A stretch of 64,000 nt of DNA. It comes from Taeniopygia guttata. Lineage: Eukaryota; Chordata; Aves; Passeriformes; Estrildidae. Shown here in pieces: positions 59,831 to 64,000 of the stretch; position 1 is the stretch's first letter; each line of letters starts with the position of its first letter. The notes below the pieces were generated by a model. That model was not told where the DNA came from and did no database searches. It saw only the letters and a program-made list of their open reading frames with translations. The stretch is from assembly GCF_048771995.1 (NCBI RefSeq), contig NC_133024.1, positions 55,587,001 to 55,651,000 on the forward strand, given 5' to 3'. A program made the translations under genes and the position numbers.

Positions 59831-62800
59831 ACTAATATCTGGTATTACGTAGTTAACACTTTATGCATCTTTACTTTTTAAAAAGTATATTCATATTATC
59901 ATCACATTCCTTTATGTTGTTTCAATTCAGAACCAATCATTCAAATCCAGAAAATTCTCTTTGAAATGTGCATGCCACATGGTAAACTTACCTGAATATA
60001 TTGAATGAAGAAAAATGTTCCATATTGAATGTACACTATGAACTTGGTGGCATTTTTTATGTTATGTAATAGCTTAAAAATGTGCTTTAACACTTCTATC
60101 TGATTAGTATGAATGATTCAATAAAAATACCTTAACTGCATAGAAACTGGAGATGATATAGCCTAACCCAGCTGTCATGCAATTTATAAATACAGAAGCA
60201 ACTACCCACATCTGTTCTCCTATTTTCTTTTTTCAATTTAAGAGGGAAATTGACCTTACAATCTTCAACGTGACTTCAGGTCATTGTTATTAGTGATGAG
60301 AAAACACTGTGCTCTTCTTTTGACTGAGTCTGGCAAACCTCCCAGATATTTTACAATCACAGAATAAAAGCTCTGAAATGCTGCACAATATTTTTTTTTT
60401 TCAGGTTTAGGCACTTGTTGTAGTAGCCTGTACATCTGGCAAATAAAAATCTTTTGCAGGAAGTCTGTGGGCTTTTTTTCTTTTAAAATGATGCTTGTCC
60501 TTTGAAACCCTGAATTCTAAAATAAATCTTGGCTGGAATAAATAAATTACTAGGTGTTCTTTTTAGGCAAAGCAGTTAGTAATTTCCATTTAGGGATCAT
60601 GGGTAAAGGAACAGTATTATTATTTTTCAAGTTTCAGGAATAACAAATATTTGTGTGTAAAATTAGAGTTGACTTGAGGCTCATTCTTAAGAAAGCACAG
60701 ATCCACAAACACAGAAGTATGGAGATTTCTATTCTCCTTGCATGAAGGAAAGAGAAAATCCATTTTTTTTAGCAGTTTAATTCCCATTAACTACAGTATC
60801 ATTAATGCATAATCCTGTTTAAATTTTTTGATGTCTAAGTTAAAAAAATCAACAGTTTAAGTACCTCAATAAAAGAATTTTGTCATAATTCAGCAGCATC
60901 CAACAGATCTCCATAGGAACTTGTTTGACTTCTTATCTTCTATCTGCAGGGTTTCAGAATCCATGCATGAGTCTTGATGTTTAATACAATAACTAGCAGA
61001 CTATAAGAATTGAAATAAAAATTGATGCTGTTTATATTCAGATGGGATACAAGGATGCTGCTCCTGGGAGCTATGTTCTTATCTCCACTTTTTTAAACTG
61101 TTCTGTTTCGCATGGTATTAAGAGAGAAAGATATTTCTCCTGTATCAGCTAGTTAATATAGCACACACACATGATTTTTGCACTGGGACTGGGATTGAAG
61201 TTTCCAGTTTTTCTCAACAATTAGGCAAGTGAATCATGCTTAGAAACTTTCTGGAGTACAATGAATATTTAAAAATCGTTAAAGAAGACAAACAAATACT
61301 GCACAAAAAAGTTACTCTTTTTTTCCATTAACACAGATTGTTGTTCAGTGAGAAATTAGATAAATTTGAGCAGAAATACTAAGTCAAATTTTCATTCAGT
61401 GATAAAGATCAGAAATTTAACAATACAAAACCACAACCTGCTTAGGGGTTTTTTGTGGGTCTTGGGTTTTTTTTTTTTTTTTGGTTTTTTGTTAAGCAAA
61501 TATGTCATCTAAACTGGTTATATTACAAAGTCTTGACAATTTCTTTAGAAAACAGCATAAGCTACTTCAGATGTCACAGCATTCCTACATTTGTCCCTCA
61601 AGGAAAAAGAGGGGAGTAAGACATACTGTAGATATTGAGGAAAGCAGATTGATTTGCCACAGGCAAAATTTTATGGCTCTTTAACCAACCCCCCTTGGAG
61701 AAAAGATGGATAAACAGATAGCCTCTGTGGCACAATTTTAGGACTTAACAGATTCAGTGCTGTTGAACTGCAGGGGTAGCATGACCAAGGATTCATTGTT
61801 GAAAAAAATCTGGAAAGAGTCATCATAACTAGTCATCTCCCATTATAAAATAGGTTTTCCACCTATCTAAAATATGGAGGCAATACAAAGAAGCAGAAAA
61901 TTTCATGGTGTCATCCAGGAACTTAATAATATAAGCTTAGGTGGAGGTGAGAGAAATAATATTTATTATCCAGTTATTTAGCAGGAAAGTTTTATTATAA
62001 TAATGAGATGTAGTAGTAATGTAGCAATATGGACAACCCCTTGAAATTAGAAAAAGAAAACCATTAACATAAACATCATATTTCTTTCACTGAAGGACTC
62101 CAGATGCTGACAGTTTACCATAACAATGCCCCCATACATCCTCCAAGAAATTAAATGTGAAGTGTGAAGTAGAAGAAGGCAAAGCAACAAGTTAGAAAAG
62201 TCAGAACCGGACCTGTTCCATATGGTCTTCATTGTTCTACTACTGTTTTGGATAACAGGTTTGAATATTCAATCAGAAGCGTTTCTAAAATTCTTTAGTT
62301 GCATGCTAATTTTTCCTTTTAGCATTCCTGTACTGGGAAGCAATGGGAAAAAAACCCAAGCTAACATAAAAACATTGATGATATCACTTAACATTTTTCA
62401 CAGAGTCATAGATATGTAAGTTTCAATTGTTTAGCCACAGAGAGCTGGTTGCTTGGGCAACACAATAGATTTGAAATTTAGATTCCTTGATTCTGCAATA
62501 AATATTCTGTGTAATCCAGGAATAGTCACAAGTATTTCATTGTCCATCTGTTAAGTTTCTTTCATTCCACTTTGTTATTTTTTTTTCTTCAGATCTATGG
62601 CAGTGGGTATTTTGTTTGTTTGGACTTTTTTTGTGTGTGTGTTTTTTGTTTGTTTTTTTGTTTCTTTGGTTTTGTTTCACTTTCTGTGGGTTTGTCTTTT
62701 TTTTTTTTTTTTTTTTTGGTACGAGATTAATCAGGTAGAGGATTTGCTGTTGATTAACTTTAAAAACTGCACAGAAGAGATCTGTTTGATTATCATAAGG

Positions 62801-64000
62801 TGTTCCATCAATACCTCTGAACATCCTATACAGAAACCATTCTCAAATATTTTTGCTAGTGAACAAAGTTTTTGAAAGTCAGGATTTGAAGGAAACATCT
62901 CTATTTTTCTTACATCTTCCCCAACAAGGATCTATTTTGCCTTGAATGCAGACATGAGGTTGCTATTTCAATAATGACGGTGACAGTGTACTAAAAGATT
63001 ATAAAATTTGTAACTCAAGTATTTATTACTCAACTATGCTTGGGCAAATTAACAGGTTCTTAAAACAAATCAGGAAAAAATGGATCTTATTTAACAAAAT
63101 CTTCAAATACAATCAAAACAAAATAAAAAGAATATTTTTTATAATGCAGGCCTTCAATAAGGTTTTTATAGTATTTGAGATAATTGATGTCCACTTTTTA
63201 TTACCAAAAGGAAAATCAAATGCAATATGTTCAAAGAAAGTTCAATGAAGGATCCATCATTAAGTGAATGAGACACTTTGATTATCCATGGGTCATTAGT
63301 TCAATACGCTTTAATGGCTCCTAAAGAGCTGTTGCACATTCTGAGAGTACTTACTGACTGACTTAGCTTATAAATGCATCAATACAGAAGAAAAAATATA
63401 TCAATATCAGAAAATCATCTTGGTAGGTCTATAGCTGATTCAGAATATTTATGTCTACTTTTCAGTTATTATAGTCATAAAATATCTATGTTTTATTCAT
63501 GGCACCAGCTATTGGTCGTGGTGACATGACACAGTCATTGTTTGAAATTGTTAGTCTTTCTACATTTTTCAAAATTTATATCACATAAAATCCAAGTTGT
63601 CAGCTTGCAGAAATTAAATTGGCTCTTTTAATGTGCAGGTTATGTGTATTTTAAGTGGCCATATGTAGGAAAATAATCCAGAAAATTCCTGCTCACTAAA
63701 TTGGGAACATTTAGGGGTCTTTGCTTTTCAAGGTTTTAGAGGCTTCCCTCCATTTTTTGTGGGTGATTACTTAGCTGCTAGCATTGATACTATTGGCAAT
63801 ACAAGCTTTTTTCCTGTATTCTTGTGTTGCTTCACATGAATGTGAAACATATTTCAAACTGGAGCTTCACTCTACTTTATTAACTTTTTCATCTCTTCTG
63901 ACTGACCCCCAGATCCTTATTCTACAGTTATTGCACTGGTACATACATATAGTACATACAAACTCACTAAAAGATATTATTTTTTTACTTTCCAGTTCCT
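59831..64000. other. Gene-free AT-rich DNA
   Basis: No coding sequence or transposon is recognised. T-runs occur at about 61466-61482 and 62697-62717, and a T/GT-rich stretch lies at about 62580-62720. The frames translated across that tract are artefacts of the repeat. Confidence 0.6.

Noticed and set aside
62537-62875. ORFs of 92-95 codons on both strands
   Set aside because: They translate a T/GT-rich simple repeat (poly-Lys or poly-Phe runs), not a gene.

Overview
The window is vertebrate nuclear DNA and almost certainly from a bird, probably a songbird. The evidence is a single intact protocadherin coding exon, several CR1 retrotransposon copies (the dominant avian LINE), and LTR copies resembling families I know from passerine genomes. 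Most of the window is about 35% GC with no other convincing protein-coding sequence, which fits the gene desert that flanks PCDH17 in other amniotes. Species and chromosome cannot be read from the sequence.

Layout. Positions 1-3694 are inferred to be intron 1 of PCDH17, which is on the minus strand. Positions 3695-6322 are the large first coding exon (876 codons): signal peptide, six cadherin repeats, the membrane segment and the first part of the cytoplasmic tail. It ends at a canonical splice donor. The remaining tail exons lie left of position 1. Positions 6323 to about 8870 are 5' leader and proximal flank, with long A-runs, a short upstream ORF and G-rich tracts. A CpG island covers about 8880-9880 (two CCAAT boxes, GC box, regular C5 tracts). 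A separate plus-strand TATA/CCAAT arrangement lies at 10401-10463. Two plus-strand splice donors near the island suggest a possible divergent non-coding transcript, which is inference.

From about 10.5 kb to 64 kb the window is gene desert. Identified elements are a CR1 split by a solo LTR with a 6-bp target duplication (15530-16455), a probable ancient L2-like remnant (24210-24510), a CR1 tail (33868-33996), an ERVL-like LTR interrupted by a second LTR-like segment with an 82-bp duplication on either side (39175-40531), a solo LTR (47344 to about 47690), a longer sense CR1 (about 55440-56975), a GC-rich retroelement-like block (58214-58510) and a small CR1 piece (58826-58898).

The most unusual unexplained structures are a 114-bp near-perfect hairpin at 17890-18003, a perfect 26-bp palindrome at 16536-16561, two perfect 12-bp-arm hairpins (18413-18442, 48845-48876), and the duplicated 82-bp segment around 40 kb. 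I found no clearly novel multi-gene system. The strongest leads are the fold-back structures and the possible bidirectional promoter of PCDH17.
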